DNA of 52,544 bases, taken from positions 1 to 52,544 of the forward strand of contig JAQMWT010000281.1 of the NCBI GenBank assembly GCA_029834535.1, in the 5' to 3' direction. Below the pieces are notes generated by a model. The model was not told the DNA's origin, did no database searches, and worked only from the letters and a program-made list of their open reading frames with translations. This document shows positions 30,438 to 41,784 of this stretch, in pieces (within the stretch, counting starts at the first letter, position 1; every line of letters starts with the position of its first letter). A program made the position numbers and the translations under genes. This stretch comes from Chrysophaeum taylorii. Lineage: Eukaryota > Sar > Pelagophyceae > Pelagomonadales > Pelagomonadaceae.

Positions 30438-31379
30438 TCAATCCTGTAAAGACCTGTCATCAGAGGCATGATGCATACCGAGTAGAGAACGAAAAGTGGA
30501 GAACTCAGCAGCAAGTGGCTTTGTAAAACCATCAGCCACGTTTAGCTTGCCGGGAACATGATGGACTCGAATTTTCTGTAGCGAGATGTACTCACGGATC
30601 TTAAACCATCTGGTCGACAGTGCCTTGGATCGAGAGGATCCATCTGGGTTATTAGAGGTGTGAACAGCAGCAGCATTGTCAGACAAGAGAGGTAGGCTTC
30701 TGATGAAGCGCATATCTTCAGCAATGGGGTTGTCATTGTCATCGAAATCAACAGGATCAGCGGTGTTCTCACCATTAACATTGTTGACGTAGAAGGTGGG
30801 GTTGACGACAAAGGAGAGTTCCAACTGCAGTTTGCTTAGCCAAACAGCTTCATCAGCACAAATACTGAGGGCAATCAACTCAGCTTCGTGAGTTGAGCAG
30901 GGGACAATCGGTTGTAGCTTGCTTTTCCAACAAATAAGGCAGTTGAAAAGATAGAAGACAAACCCGGTGGTAGATTTCCTATCTTCCTGTGCTAAGGAAG
31001 GGGCGTTGTCAGCGTCGACCATGGCTACTAAGGGATCAAACTGTCCAGTGGATACATCCTGCGGTTGGTAGTCGACCACAGTGGAGAGATCGATTCTATT
31101 AGCGGAAACAGTGCGAAGGTGAGCTTCAATAGCATTACCTTTAGGATGGAACCAGAGGCGAAGTGAGCGGTTTTCCGGCTTCCTCAGGTAGCGGAGCAGG
31201 TGTTCTAGCATTTGGACGTGAACATACGTGGGTGCATGCATACCACGCGAACATCTGCCCAAGGCTTGCGAGAAGTCAGGTCTGCAGGCCACTTGCATGA
31301 ACACCAGCTTGCCAAGGAGGGTGGCAAAGTGCGAGTTGATGTACAACTCTGCTTCAGAGCTGGGAGTGCCATCTTCCTT
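30438..31379 (-). pseudogene. Copia pol, RNase H domain and C-terminus
   Basis: Minus-strand coding resumes at 31379 after the Helitron insertion. It contains the linker between RT and RNase H (LLGKLVFMQVACRPDFSQAL, HLLRYLRKPENRSLRLW), the RNase H core with MVDADNAPS, EDRKSTTGFVFYLF, CWKSKLQPIVPCSTHEAELI and LLSDNAAAVH, and the typical end HHVPGKLNVADGFTKPL. The catalytic acidic residues of the domain (D, E, D) can be placed. On its own this part is undamaged; the element is inactive because of the insertion and the frame breaks upstream. RNase H removes RNA from the RNA-DNA hybrid during reverse transcription. Confidence 0.9.
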
Positions 31380-31395
31380 ACTACTAATCGACAGA

Positions 31396-32230
31396 CATGG
31401 GTGAGGGCGGTGAGGGCACAGCGAGCCCGGCCTAATGCGTTGGCGATCCCCCACTCACGGTAGATGCGGCGAGTTTGGGCCGCCTTTGCCTCTGTGAAGT
31501 TGGCGCAGCCGCTTGCCACCCAGGTTCGCGCAGCGATGCGCTCTGCGCATGTTTGGGCGAGAGCGTGGCACGCCGCGCTGGCCTCACCGAAGGCACCAAA
31601 GACGAGGCCGGCGACGGTGCCGTAGCTACGTAGCCGCTGTTCGACAGGGCCCAAGAAGCCAGGCGGTGGTGCTGTACCCGGCTGGGGGATGATGGCGTCG
31701 ATGCCGCGGGCGTGAGCGAGGTATTCGGAGTGGACTTGCACTGCGCGCCGATCGACAGGCGACGGGTGGGAGGGATGGAGGGCTTGGGCGGTGTATAACG
31801 AACCCCAAGCGAGGGTTTTGATGTCGTAGAGTTGCTCCTTGTTGTCGAGCGTGGTGAGGATGTCTGGGACGACGTGGCGACGGGCGAGATTGCCTCGGTA
31901 CCGGCCGTAGAGGCGCGTGCGAATAGTAGGGGCGACGACGTCAGCAAAGATGCCGAAAACCTCGGACAGGGCTAGGATGCCGGCCTCTTTGACGCTGCAG
32001 AGGACGCACTCGAGCTGGCCGTCATGCCAGGTGGTCCGCGCTCCTCCGCGGTTGACAAGGTTGGCCTGCGTGAGAAGCACCTTGCCGTGAGCGTCGAGAG
32101 CGACGTCAGTGCCCAGAATGCGAGTGCCCACGAGGCCCGAACAAGCTGGAGAGGGGTAGCCAAAGTACTGGGCACACATCTCAGCCCAGCAGCGGTTGGG
32201 GATTTGAAGGGCGGAGCTGGGCCACGTCTG
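31396..32230 (-). pseudogene. Non-LTR retroelement C-terminal nuclease-like domain
   Basis: About 275 residues read cleanly on the minus strand, open at both ends: QIPNRCWAEMCAQYFGYPSP, LVGTRILGTDVALDAHGKVL, then VPDILTTLDNKEQLYDIKTL and later VFGAFGEASAACHALAQTCA. The VPD...YDIK arrangement fits a PD-(D/E)xK nuclease fold. From memory, domains of this look sit at the C-terminus of reverse-transcriptase proteins of non-LTR elements in protists, where they would cut target DNA; I cannot verify this here. No RT sequence is present. The last about 45 residues, preserved at 24564-24700, are deleted at the 31396 edge. The automatic frame continues into copia by chance. Confidence 0.5.
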
Positions 32231-32234
32231 TCTG

Positions 32235-32337
32235 TCTGTAAATGTCGACTGCTAAGAGGGGGGTGTGTGTGCGGAGCATGAAGGATGTGGGTGGGTTTGT
32301 GGGGTATGAGGGATGTGCCTGACGGGTGGAGATAAGT
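32235..32337 (-). mobile_element. Non-LTR retrotransposon 3' UTR piece
   Basis: The same 3' UTR as at 24448-24563, here separated from its coding part by a TCTG run and placed on the wrong side of it, so the two pieces were inserted or rearranged separately. Confidence 0.6.
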
Positions 32338-33311
32338 CTGTCTGTCCCTCGATTTAGGGTAAGGATCATGTACGCCCGCAAGCCAGACATTGATCCTCCA
32401 AGCCGTCTACGGCGACCTCGCAGACTATTTCCACGACCCGCGGCGGCTCTTTCAGCGCGCCATTCTCACGCCCCGTCGAAACGATGTTGTCGATGCTGAC
32501 AACGCGCGCATGACCGCGGCCTTTTTTTCCCGGAGACGAGGCGTCGGAGTTCTTTTCGGCCGACTAGGTTGGGTCGGAAGACGACGCCTCGCTCTTTACA
32601 GTCGAGTTTTCAACTCCCTGACAACCAACGGCATGCTGACTTTGATCGCGAGCTTAAAGTCTTCGCAAACTCGACCCGTCGCACGGCCACTGCAACGGTA
32701 CCAGATACATGATCGATCGTGTCGTGTCACCGAGGCTCCTCCAACCTGTATCCCTTAAGGCCCGCCGACGCCAAACGATCACCAAGAGCCAGGGCCAGAC
32801 GCCCCGCGAGGTCGGCGTCCTCTTGGCGAAGCCCGTCTTCTGCCACGTCCAGCTCTACGTGGCTCTCTGTCGATCGGCAACCCCGAGGATATCCTCTTCT
32901 TGATCGACGACTCCACCCTACCCCACACGTTCTGCGCAATACCGATAAGCCCCCTCCCGGCGTCTACACGCGCAGTGTAGGTGAACTTACCGGGCCAGGT
33001 GAACTTACTGGGGTTTGAGATTGGGACTAGGTGAACTTAGTGACCAGGTGAACTTACTGGGACCAGGTGAACTTACTGGGGGTTTTAGAGTAAACTCGAA
33101 GGTTAGCGGCGTGTGCGGATTAAAGCAGCTTAGATTGGCGGGGGTGAGAGCGACGAGTTCAAATGAGAGTGGGGTGAGTGGATGTGAGCACGAGTGGGTT
33201 TACGCCGAATTTACTGAGGTTAGAGATTGGGACTAGGTGAACTTAACGGGAACAGGTGAACTTACTGGGGTTAGAGATTGGGACTAGGTGAACTTACTGG
33301 CCTGCACTTGT
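32338..33311 (+). mobile_element. Helitron unit within the composite
   Basis: From CCCTCGATTTAGGGTAAGGAT to the common 3' end. It has the longest single-frame helicase remnant: 32390-32758 covers DLADYFHDPRRLFQRAILTP, VVDADNARMTAAFF and VFNSLTTNGMLTLIASLK in one frame. The LDPSHGHCNGTRYM-type and KSQGQT motifs lie in other frames. Confidence 0.8.
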
Positions 33312-33969
33312 TATACTTGAAGGACGAGGACATAGGATATTTAAGCGGAGTTAGTTGCTGCAAGACAGGATGATCAGCGAAGAGTTCATCAAGCTTGGCT
33401 TGCACATCCAGAGAAATGGATCCATCAGATGTGCGACACACACGCATGCCTATGAGGGTATGGACAGGTTCAAACTGCTCTACAGCATACCGTTTGTGGA
33501 GGGCATCCTGTAACTCAGTACGAAGAGTGTCATCATTGGACACAATAACAATGTCGTCTACAGACAGACTGCATACGACGAACTTAGCATGTGCGGATAC
33601 TCGAGCATATAGGCAAGAGTCCGAACGCAGGCGCTTGTAGCCAAGGCTACGGACGAAGCCGTCTATCTCTTTGTTCCAAAGAGATGGCGATTGACGAAGT
33701 CCACAAAGTGACTTCAGCAGTTTCGGTAGGCGTCGGCCCTTGTACTTAGCGTCATCGGGGTCGATAAGCTTGATGCCGTCTGGTAACTGAACATAGACGT
33801 TGGCATCAATGTCAGACTGAACGAAGGCGTTCGGGACGTCTGCGTGGTAGACAGGCAGTTGCTTGTATGATGCAATAGCCAGTAGTACCCGGATTGCGGT
33901 CATTGTGGCCATTGGGCTGAAGGTGCCAAAGAAATCGGCGCCAAGGGATGCTAGGAAGCCACGTAGCAC
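33312..33969 (-). pseudogene. Copia pol, reverse transcriptase palm
   Basis: Minus strand, with LVLRGFLASLGADFFGTFSP, MTAIRVLLAIASYKQLPVYH, DVPNAFVQSDIDANVYVQLP and the segment PKLLKSLCGLRQSPSLWNKE, all typical copia RT blocks. The catalytic loop reads LSVDDIVIVSND, so the usual Tyr of YVDD is Ser here, which fits decay. The frame runs into the Helitron at 33311. Upstream, a two-base loss near 33955 separates it from the preceding RT part. Confidence 0.9.
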
Positions 33970-34673
33970 GAGGCGTGCTTAACGTATTCGCCTGTAGAGT
34001 CTGTTTTAATCTTCAGCACCATCCTGCTGTCAATAGGGCGAGAGACACCGTCGGGTAATGAGAGTTTGAAGCAGCCAAAGCGGATAATGTCGTGGAGTTC
34101 CTTGGCGATGGCCTTGAGGTAGGCGTGCCTGTCTTCAGGCGACATACCGTGGAGGCACTTAAGTTTATATTCGTTAATGGAAACGTCCGCTTCTTGGACC
34201 TTATATTCGTCAGGACCAACAGTGGCTGGTGAACTATAGTTTAACGACGCTGCTGTCGAGGCAGTGTGCGCGACTTCGGGATAAGCGGAAACAGCGTCAG
34301 TAGGTGGGGTAGAGGAAGCAAATTCCAGGTGAATATGGATAGTAGGGTCGGCATGTAAGACCTGAGTGATATACTCTGTAGAGACCAGACGGTATTCCTC
34401 CAAGTCAGACAGAGATGCAGAATTAGCGCCAAACTCGGAGGAGTTGTGATCGATAAAGCTGGTCGGCGCCAGATACGTAAGTGCATACAGTAACGAAGAG
34501 ATGCCAAAGGCAGCAGCGTGCTCAGTGAACGCAGCTAGAAGAGGCTGAGAAATGGGGCGCGTAGGTGAACCGTCAGCAGTTAGAAAGGTTGCGGCTGGGA
34601 TGCTGGATGCGCACTTAGCGTGGGCGAAGTAACCATAGACGTGAGGGTAACGGGCAAGTAAGTCAGTGCGCAA
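33951..34673 (-). pseudogene. Copia pol, integrase-RT linker and RT start
   Basis: 240-codon minus frame. The C-terminal 70 residues are the start of a copia RT: SPEDRHAYLKAIAKELHDII, FKLSLPDGVSRPIDSRMVLK, IKTDSTGEYVKHA. The rest is the poorly conserved linker. The frame should continue directly into LVLRGF but two bases are missing at the overlap, giving a wrong ending. No integrase core is seen upstream. Confidence 0.8.
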
Positions 34674-34940
34674 CGGGAGAAGAAGACGAGCTCAAACGCA
34701 TGTTCCCCCTCGAGCAGATAGCAGACCAGAGGATACCACCATTGATATGAAGGGCGGAGAGGGTGGACACTTGAACGTAAGAAAGTGGTGGCGAAGATCC
34801 CAGTGGAAATCGGCGAGTTTGCCACCAGCGGCTTTGTAAGCACCAATAGTAGACGCTTGCAGCCGGGCTTGGATGTTTTTCATGGATCCAGAGAGCTACA
34901 CTATTATGTGTGCGACACTGGAACATTTTCACACGCATTA
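34663..34940 (-). pseudogene. Copia pol, truncated 5' edge
   Basis: Shares the FQCRTHNSVALW segment with the pol remnant at 3443, and leads into the linker by frameshifts. The frames here (34580-34846, 34663-34938) are mutually exclusive and none is long. Protease, integrase and 5' LTR are absent, so the element is 5'-truncated about 34940. Confidence 0.6.
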
Positions 34941-34949
34941 ATCATCCGA

Positions 34950-35231
34950 AGAGCTGTGGCAAACAGGCCTCTCTTCGAGAGGGCTAGTTTTTCAACCGAA
35001 GGATTATTTCTGAGACATGGGCGTCATTGAGAATCTCGACGGTGAAATCCGAAGACGGGCGCCGGAAGTTGGGGCTCGGCTGATTATTCGTCAAGTACGA
35101 TGACGGCTTCGGTGGATGGCTAAAGGCGGATCGTCCAGTGTTCTTCAAAGGGACCAAGCCCGGCTCCTGGCGCTTTGACTCGGAGGACAATGGATACGAT
35201 TATGAGGTCGAGGGGCTCGCGAGTTTTAAAT
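34950..35231 (+). pseudogene. Unknown gene fragment
   Basis: A short motif CTTCGAGAGGGCTAGTTTTT shared with 8739-8758 lies at 34974. From about 35090 the plus strand reads a folded-looking segment: FVKYDDGFGGWLKADRPVFF, then KGTKPGSWRFDSEDNGYDYE. The SINE-like insertion at 35239 interrupts it; a stop would follow soon after the target even without the insertion. Family unknown. Confidence 0.35.
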
Positions 35232-35238
35232 TGGATGG

Positions 35239-35514
35239 TTGGCACCTGTTCCCCTCCCGGGCGGGCCGGTTGGCAGCCGGAACGTTCGCAGTGGGACGGG
35301 GTATGGCCGGAGGGCGCAGACGGAACGTTATCGATGAGTTGGTTGTCAGTCACATCCCTGCCTCCGCGTCGCATAGCGACAAGCCTGATGATTACTCTCC
35401 GCCGACTCACCTTTCGGCGCCCCTCGTCTACAGATCCCCGTGATTCCGGACCGGCTCCTGTCGGTCCGGTATGGCTTCCGTTCTCGGGGGAGGTCTGAAG
35501 TTATTTAGTTAGGG
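35239..35514 (+). mobile_element. SINE-like retroposon, 5'-truncated
   Basis: 276 bp, starting inside the family at TTGGCACCTGTTC and ending TTTAGTTAGGG. A 7-bp duplication TGGATGG flanks it (35232-35238 and 35515-35521). Confidence 0.75.
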
Positions 35515-36232
35515 TGGATGGATGACGAACTGATTGAAGAGACGGCGACCGCGGATGTCTTGCGGGCCTGCTTCACCAGTCCAATTGGTCGAAGTTCGAC
35601 GCAAGCGACGTCTCATTGAACCCTGAAGACCCGCGGACCACCCTGGATGTGCGTACCGCTCCTCATAGCTCATCCGCCCCCCCTTTCATAGCTGCGTGTG
35701 ACGGCCCCAACCCACGCGCGGGACATAATACGTAAGCCCCCGACAAACTTTCTCAATTCGGCAGGTATGGATGTCGTTCCGATGCAGATCGGGGCCATTT
35801 GGGATGTGTTTCAGCATCATATTAAAAGCCGGTCGACCCTTGGGGGGGGTGGCCCCGGAGCGGGACTCCACGCTTCTTATCCGACCCTACTGTCGGCTAT
35901 AGAGTGGCTGACTGCGAACTATCGCGCATCTTTGGGTAAGATACTACTATCGACTATAGAGAGGGTGAATGTGCACCGTTAGCATGGGGCCAGCGAAACT
36001 CTAGCTGCATCGCACACGAGACTATCGTCACCGACACCCCTGCAGCACAGTTTTTGACTGCAATGAAAGTCGCACATCCGGATGGCATAGATGTAGGAGA
36101 AGCGCTCTCAACCACTTTTTGATTTTATTTTGCAGAACGGCCCACGTCCATAAACATTGCAGTAGGACACGCACGTGGGCACTGCAGTAGGACACGCGCA
36201 ATTAACTCTTGGAAACTTGGCATGCAACAGAG
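35515..36232. other. Spacer downstream of CTR9
   Basis: Short plus-strand coding-like text near 35585-35670 (KFDASDVSLNPEDPRTTLDV). At 35878-35892 the sequence CTTATCCGACCCTA equals one end of the MITE at 41853-42111, but I found no matching second end. A GCAGTAGGACACGC direct repeat lies at 36150-36200. No gene supported. Confidence 0.4.
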
Positions 36233-39200
36233 TCACTGATCTGAAGGCCCAACAATATTACGGTCGGTGAAGATACATTTCAAATGCGACTGTCGCTCTC
36301 GTGCTCTCGAGGCATGAAGCTGCGCAAACGCAGTTTCAGACGCTTGTTCTGCTTTGTCTCTGTCACGGCGATCAGCAATAACACGCTCAAGCCTGCACCA
36401 GACGTACGCACGCAGCTGCTGACCACAAATAAAGACTATCAACACAACATAAGTGCATGAAAAGTTTGCACACCGGGAGACACCGTGCTTTTTGCAAATC
36501 TCGCAGTTCACTAGCAGCAACCTGATTACTTTCGAATTCGGATTGCTGTCCGCAGTATTTCATCTGGTGCTTGCGTTTAAGTTGGGTTGCGCGTTCTATC
36601 AGGACTCGACTAGATGTCCGAACCCATTCTGCCAAGCGGCTCGCAAGCTGGTGTGGTGGATGAAGTTTCAGAGCAGACCTGCGAAGCAAGTGCTCAGATA
36701 TCATTTCCTTGCTTACAATGATTTTAAGCTCGAAACCTCAACAAGGACTGGCAAACACAATCAAGAGTAGACTAAAGAATCACATGGTAACACATCGAAG
36801 ACTGGCAAACACATCCAAACACATCGAAGACTGGCAAACACAATCCAAAGTACACTAAAGAATCACATGGTAACACCGCTCAGCGACGCTTCTAAACTAA
36901 GTGCTGCCATATCACACCAAAGCTCCAAGCTGTCTGGGCTCAAATGAATAGCTGCAGCAAGCGCACGTGTGCTACCTTCCTCGGTGCGTGCTGCGAGAAG
37001 CGCATGGGCTAAGCAGCGATAAACTTCGTGGCGACATGTTTGTTCGTAGGGCGGTGATAAGGCGAAAGAGCCAATCAGACCCCGGCACATCGCTCTTTTG
37101 AGGCTTCCAGTATATGCAGCAGCAGCTTGAGTCCATCGCTGCACAAGCGCATGTCCATGAGCGATGTTGACGTCAACATTGATCAAAGTTCCACACGTCG
37201 CGCCTTCTCGCAATAAACAACTGTGAGAAACATTCAAACATTCAGTATCATATCCAGTGTCATAACGCAGAGAGCACGAAGTACACATCACAAAAACCAG
37301 ACGGCCGACAGCCAGGCTTAAGTACTTCGCAGGATATTTCGCATGACATTTCTAAGGACACAGGACTTAACATCGAGCTCCGTGTAGGCGCCGCAGATGT
37401 ATCAGTATTTACTAAATTTTCAGAAGCTGTACTGGACGTGTGTTGATAGATTGCCTCTACAACTCGCTGAAATAATGATACTGCAAACTCAGCGCAACCA
37501 AGACCGAGTAGCGCCACACCAAGGAGATTCGCCCCCTGCGGATACCAGGTTAGTAAGAAAATCACGCAACTATGAAAACCACGCAACTATGAAGTTAAGT
37601 CACTGCAGCCTCGCAATACTACAATTTTTTTTTCTCTTCATCACGAAGCGCGCCGCGTCAGAGGTTTCGTTTAAATCGTGTAGAAGCTCACGAGGCTTAA
37701 GAGAAAGCTGACCATGACAGTCGTTGATGTGGGACACAGCCTGTAAAACTTGAAGAGAGACCTCTAAGTCCTCGTTGTTGACGATCTTCAAACACGTTAG
37801 TGCAGCTTTGTGGTCACCAAGCTCAGCCAGCAGAGAAGCAACAACCGACAATGCATCCAGTGGGAGCGTTGAATGATGAAGCGTGGATTTGGTATTCAGC
37901 GAACTCATCAAGTAACTCCTAATTGCCAAGAGGGCAGCTTCGATGTGCTTATGAGCCTTCACTTCCTCACACATGTTGACTGCGAGGCGAGCCGCAATGA
38001 GGTTGCAACGCACATTGAGAGGGTCCATCTTCAATAGTGCGCTACCAAACTCTGAAGCTTTCTCTATATCGCCAATTGACGCGTGAAGTTGGACAATGTT
38101 GGCATATATCGCTGTGAGCCTTTGCTGATGTACAGCACAAGTAGCAGAACTCAAATTCACGTGTCCGTGTTTATTGTGCCACAGTTGCATTTGCATTTGT
38201 CTTGCAGCATCCGACCGTGACAACTTATCTGCTAAACCAGCACATGCATGTGATTCAAACACACAAGCTAGCGCAACCTTCGCTATGCGCTCGTCGCCAA
38301 GGTGTGAACGAACAACTCCAATATTATTCCAGAGCTCAGGGGGGAGTTTTGCGCCTGCGCACTGCAGCAGAGTTGCTGCAGCTTCGTATGCTCCTGCTGC
38401 TGAAGCTAAGGCACGTCGATCGCCACACGCAGCCAGCTTCTCCTGTGCAGTACCCAGTGCAATTAAGGTCATGGGATCGTCATTGAGACTAGAAACTTGT
38501 CGAAACGTTTGAGTTGCTTCATCTAGTAGGTTTCTCTCGAGTTCAAGTATGCCACGGAGCTGCAACACCTGTTTCAAAAGCAAAAATACCACACTAAAAA
38601 GGCTGAAACACGTACGAAGACAACTCCTACTAGTGCACTAAAGCCTAAGTTTAAGCGACATGCGATACCTCATACCTCGGGTGCCTCTGGTACAAGCTCA
38701 TATGCCACTCGAGCTGTGCGAAGCGCCGCTTCGACATCACCTGAACAAGCGCGGTGAATGCGGTGGAAGAATTCATAGATGCACAGATTCTAAAGATACT
38801 TATAATATAAAGTATATTCGTTATACACACAAATGATATTAATAATCGTTTAAACTTCAAGATAACTAAAAAATCGTATGGCTCAGTAGGAGACCAACAG
38901 CAGCTTGGATTTGAGCTAATCGAAAATGAGCCAAGGCGAAGTTAGGAGCCAGCTCACACGCATGAGCATAAAAAGGCAATGCGCCAAGAGGATCACAATA
39001 CACATGACGGTTGCGGCCAAGGATGAAGTAAGATTCGGCTCGTGTTCCTGGTGTAGCAGTGCCGTGGTATGCACGGGCAGCCAATTTGTCAATTTCAGGA
39101 GTGTCGCGCCAGAAGAGAGGAATCGCAACTGTAGTGCTTCTCTCGGGGCCGTCCCCGATGTGAATATAAGGAGAGGAAAGTTCAATGACCCATACACGTG

Positions 39201-40617
39201 TTAAGTCGTACCGCAAGCACAGGATCCTTGCTTCGCAGGCATCATCACCCTTATGTTTGAGCCGTATGTCAACCCCTGCTGAAAGAAATTGCCTTGGATC
39301 TTCACGACACGAAATGATGTTGCAATTATGAGTCGCATCCACAAAGAACGGAAGCTGTTCCCAATTCCAAAACAAAACATGTGCAAGCTGATTCAAGACT
39401 CCTGAATTCAGAGGTTCAATATCTGCTGCCTTCAGTATCATTTTGGTGCCAGTATCATCGACGCTACCCTGATCAACGGCCTGAAAACCCACGTTAGCTT
39501 CACATCTGTGATTCAGACAATGCAGGCAAAGAAGATAAACACACTTGATTCGCGCGCAAGCAGGCAGCCAGTACTAGACCATCGGTGTTCATCGGTTGCA
39601 GCGTGAGTGCCCGCTGGGCCGCAGTAACAGCCTACCGGCTCGCGGTCAAGGAAATTATGCCGACACCAATGCACACGCGAACCAGGGGGCAGGGAAAGGG
39701 CTGGAAGAGAATAAACTAGTGGGCTACGCGTAGCTAAACCGCTACAACCCTCATTTGATTTTCGGAAACGCACCAGGTAATGCGATCCAAGTCGATCCGC
39801 GGCAAGACTGATGCCGATCCGCAAAGCAGCATCGCAACAAGCACCCCCGTTCATTGCAGACAAGTACAGCTTCAGAACCTCTTTGTAGTTGCCTTCATGG
39901 TAAGCCAAAATGGCACACAGTATGTTAGCGGCACGCGACCCTGAGAAAGCTAAGGTAATTCGCAGATACAGAGAATAGTTGCATAGTTTCACTTATTTGT
40001 TCAGGAAAGGCACTGAGTTGACGTAGATTCGTATGGGATGCCATTTCCGCGTAATAGCGTGCATTGCGAAGAGCGTTCGAGTCGTAATACAACTCAGCAA
40101 TCCAATACAATGCTTTGCATATGTTGGTTTCCGCACAGTTCATGTCAATCTTGTCAGCACGTCCGATGTACTCGAGAGCTTTTCGCTTCCACATACTTCG
40201 AGTGTCTTTCTGATATGGCTCAGAAAATGCTAACGTTGCTGACGCAGCCAGTAAATTAAGGACATGCAAACGGTCAACGGCAAATTGTGTCTGCTTTTGT
40301 CTGTAGAAGTCTTGCATCTCATACAAGTCGAACGCATCGACAACACCCGAAAGAATCTCACCTGGAATTTGTTGTGGATTGACGATTACACATAAACAGC
40401 AAGATGGCAATTAACCGAAACACTGTAATCTACGAAATTTCTCGCGCTCACCGCGTCCATTATACGCAAGCGCGAATTCACACCATATGTCCAGTGGAGC
40501 GAGCTCGGCTCGCAACATCTCAATCACGTCAGTTGGGTCATCAGGCAATTCGTGAGGAAACACCTCAATCAAGTCTGTTCTTCCTCGCACGTTTACGACA
40601 ATGGACTTGTGCGTCAT
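36233..40617 (-). CDS. CTR9: CTR9-like subunit of the PAF1 complex (multi-exon gene)
   Basis: Tetratricopeptide scaffold of the PAF1 complex, which travels with RNA polymerase II and is needed for histone modification during elongation. ATG at 40617. Exon 1 (40617-40416) gives the CTR9 N-terminus: a short acidic start, then VIEMLRAELAPLDIWCEFAL, which aligns with the family's start. A 54-bp intron (40415-40362) has GT...AG ends and keeps phase. Later exons carry DRLHVLNLLAASATLAFSEP, EPLNSGVLNQLAHVLFWNWE, AESYFILGRNRHV, then exon 38789-38676, a 107-bp intron (38675-38569), and KLPPELWNNIGVVRSHLGDE, the most diagnostic block. Then ANLLGVALLGLGCAEFAVSL, a repeat ending LSPDSLELWCDMAALSLEAS, and a charged coiled-coil end (DRRDRDKAEQASETAFAQLH) stopping at 36233. 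Other exon joins are approximate. A 240-bp in-frame stretch near 39350-39110 has no counterpart in CTR9 as I know it; it could be an intron or an insertion. The animal-type Lys/Ser-rich tail is missing. Confidence 0.85.
38569..38675 (-). other. CTR9 internal intron
   Basis: 107 bp, 5' GTATGAGG and 3' TTTGAAACAG on the minus strand. Joins VAYELVPEAPEV to LQLRGILELERNL in frame. Confidence 0.75.
40362..40415 (-). other. CTR9 intron 1
   Basis: 54 bp, 5' GTTAATTGCC and 3' AACAAATTCCAG on the minus strand. Removing it joins a codon split after its first base and continues the TPR frame. Confidence 0.7.
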
Positions 40618-40682
40618 GGCTGCGAAGCTACTCGTAAAAAGGTTGTTGCAGCACGCGGACAGCGGAGCGTTCGTTAATTTGA

Positions 40683-40835
40683 TATGGTCTTTAAAAGTAG
40701 CGTGCCGACGCGTCTTTAAAAGTAGCGTGCCGACGCAACGCAATCTCGTCTGAACAGAAGTTTCGACGCAAGGCTATCTCGTCTGAGCAGAAGTTTCGGC
40801 GCAGTCGATCCGCTGTCACGGCCGTGGTCTTCTTA
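40683..40835. repeat. Short direct duplications upstream of CTR9
   Basis: CTTTAAAAGTAGCGTGCCGA occurs twice in tandem (40687 and 40712), followed by two copies of a block containing TCTCGTCTGA(A/G)CAGAAGTTTC. They lie just before the CTR9 start on its minus strand, in the probable promoter zone. Confidence 0.7.
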
Positions 40836-41784
40836 ACTACTAATCGACAGATGTTTGTCTGTCTGTCTGTCTGTCTGTTTGTTTGTCCCTCGATTTAGGG
40901 TAAGGATCAGGTAGGCGCGAGAGTAAGGATCAGGTAGGCGCGAGAGCCAGACAGTGATCCTCCAAGCCGTCTACGGCGACCTCGCAGACTATTTCCACGA
41001 CCCGCGGCGGCTCTTTCAGCGCGCCATTCTCACGCCCCGTCGAAACGATGTTGTCGATGCTGACAACGCGCGCATGACCGCGGCCTTTTTTTCCCGGAGA
41101 CGAGGCGTCGGAGTTCTTTTCGGCTGACTAGGTTGGGTCGGAAGCCGACGCCTCGCTCTTTACAGTCGAGTTTTCGACTCCCTGACAACCAACGGCATGC
41201 TGACTTTGAGCGCGAGCTTAAGGTCTTCGCAACCTCGACCCGTCGCACGGCCACTACAACGGTACCAGATACATGATCGATCGTATCGTGTCACCGAGGC
41301 TCCTCCAACCTGTATCCCTTAAGGCCCGCCGACGCCAAACGATCACCAAGAGCCAGGGCCAGACGCCCCGCGAGGTCGGCGTCCTCTCGCCCAAGCCCGT
41401 CTTCTGTCACGTCCAGCTCTACGTGGCTCTCTGTCGATCGGCAACCCCGGGGATATGCTCTTCTGAGTCGACGACTCCACCCTACCCCACACGTGCTACG
41501 CAATACCGATAAGCCCCCTCCCGGCGTCTACACGCGCACTGTAGGTGAACTTACTGGGACCAGGTGAACTTACTGGAACCAGGTGAACTTACGGAGGTTA
41601 GAGATTGGGACTAGGTGAAATTAGTGACCAGGCGAACTTACTGAGACCAAGTGAACTTACTGGGGTTTTAAGAGTAAACTCAAAGGTTAGCGGCGTGTGC
41701 GGATCAAAGCAGCTTAGATTGGCGGGGGTGACGGCGACGAGTTCAAAGGAGAGTGGATGTGAGCACGAGTGAGTTTACGCCGAA
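40836..41784 (+). mobile_element. Helitron unit 1 of the array, 5' part
   Basis: Contains the helicase remnant (minus the usual frame) and 3' short repeats, up to TACGCCGAA where the TRIM is inserted. It resumes at 43493 and ends at 43567. Confidence 0.8.

Larger units (their letters stand above)
31380..33311 (+). mobile_element. Helitron composite inserted in copia
   Basis: Starts CTACTAATCGACAG and ends GGCCTGCACTTGT, as in the simple units. The flanks rejoin at DNA level with an overlap of at most three bases (TTA) and restore the copia frame, so it inserted with no clear target duplication. Internally it carries two non-LTR retrotransposon pieces (31396-32230 and 32235-32336), each edged by TCTG/CTGT repeats, then a regular Helitron unit from about 32338. 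Confidence 0.85.

Noticed and set aside
29110..34250. Recurrent TAGTTTAACGACG at 29112, 30403 and 34237 in copia as a regulatory motif
   Set aside because: Two of the three encode Ser-Leu-Asn-Tyr-Ser in coding text and one is at the ORF start; too few and too scattered to claim function.
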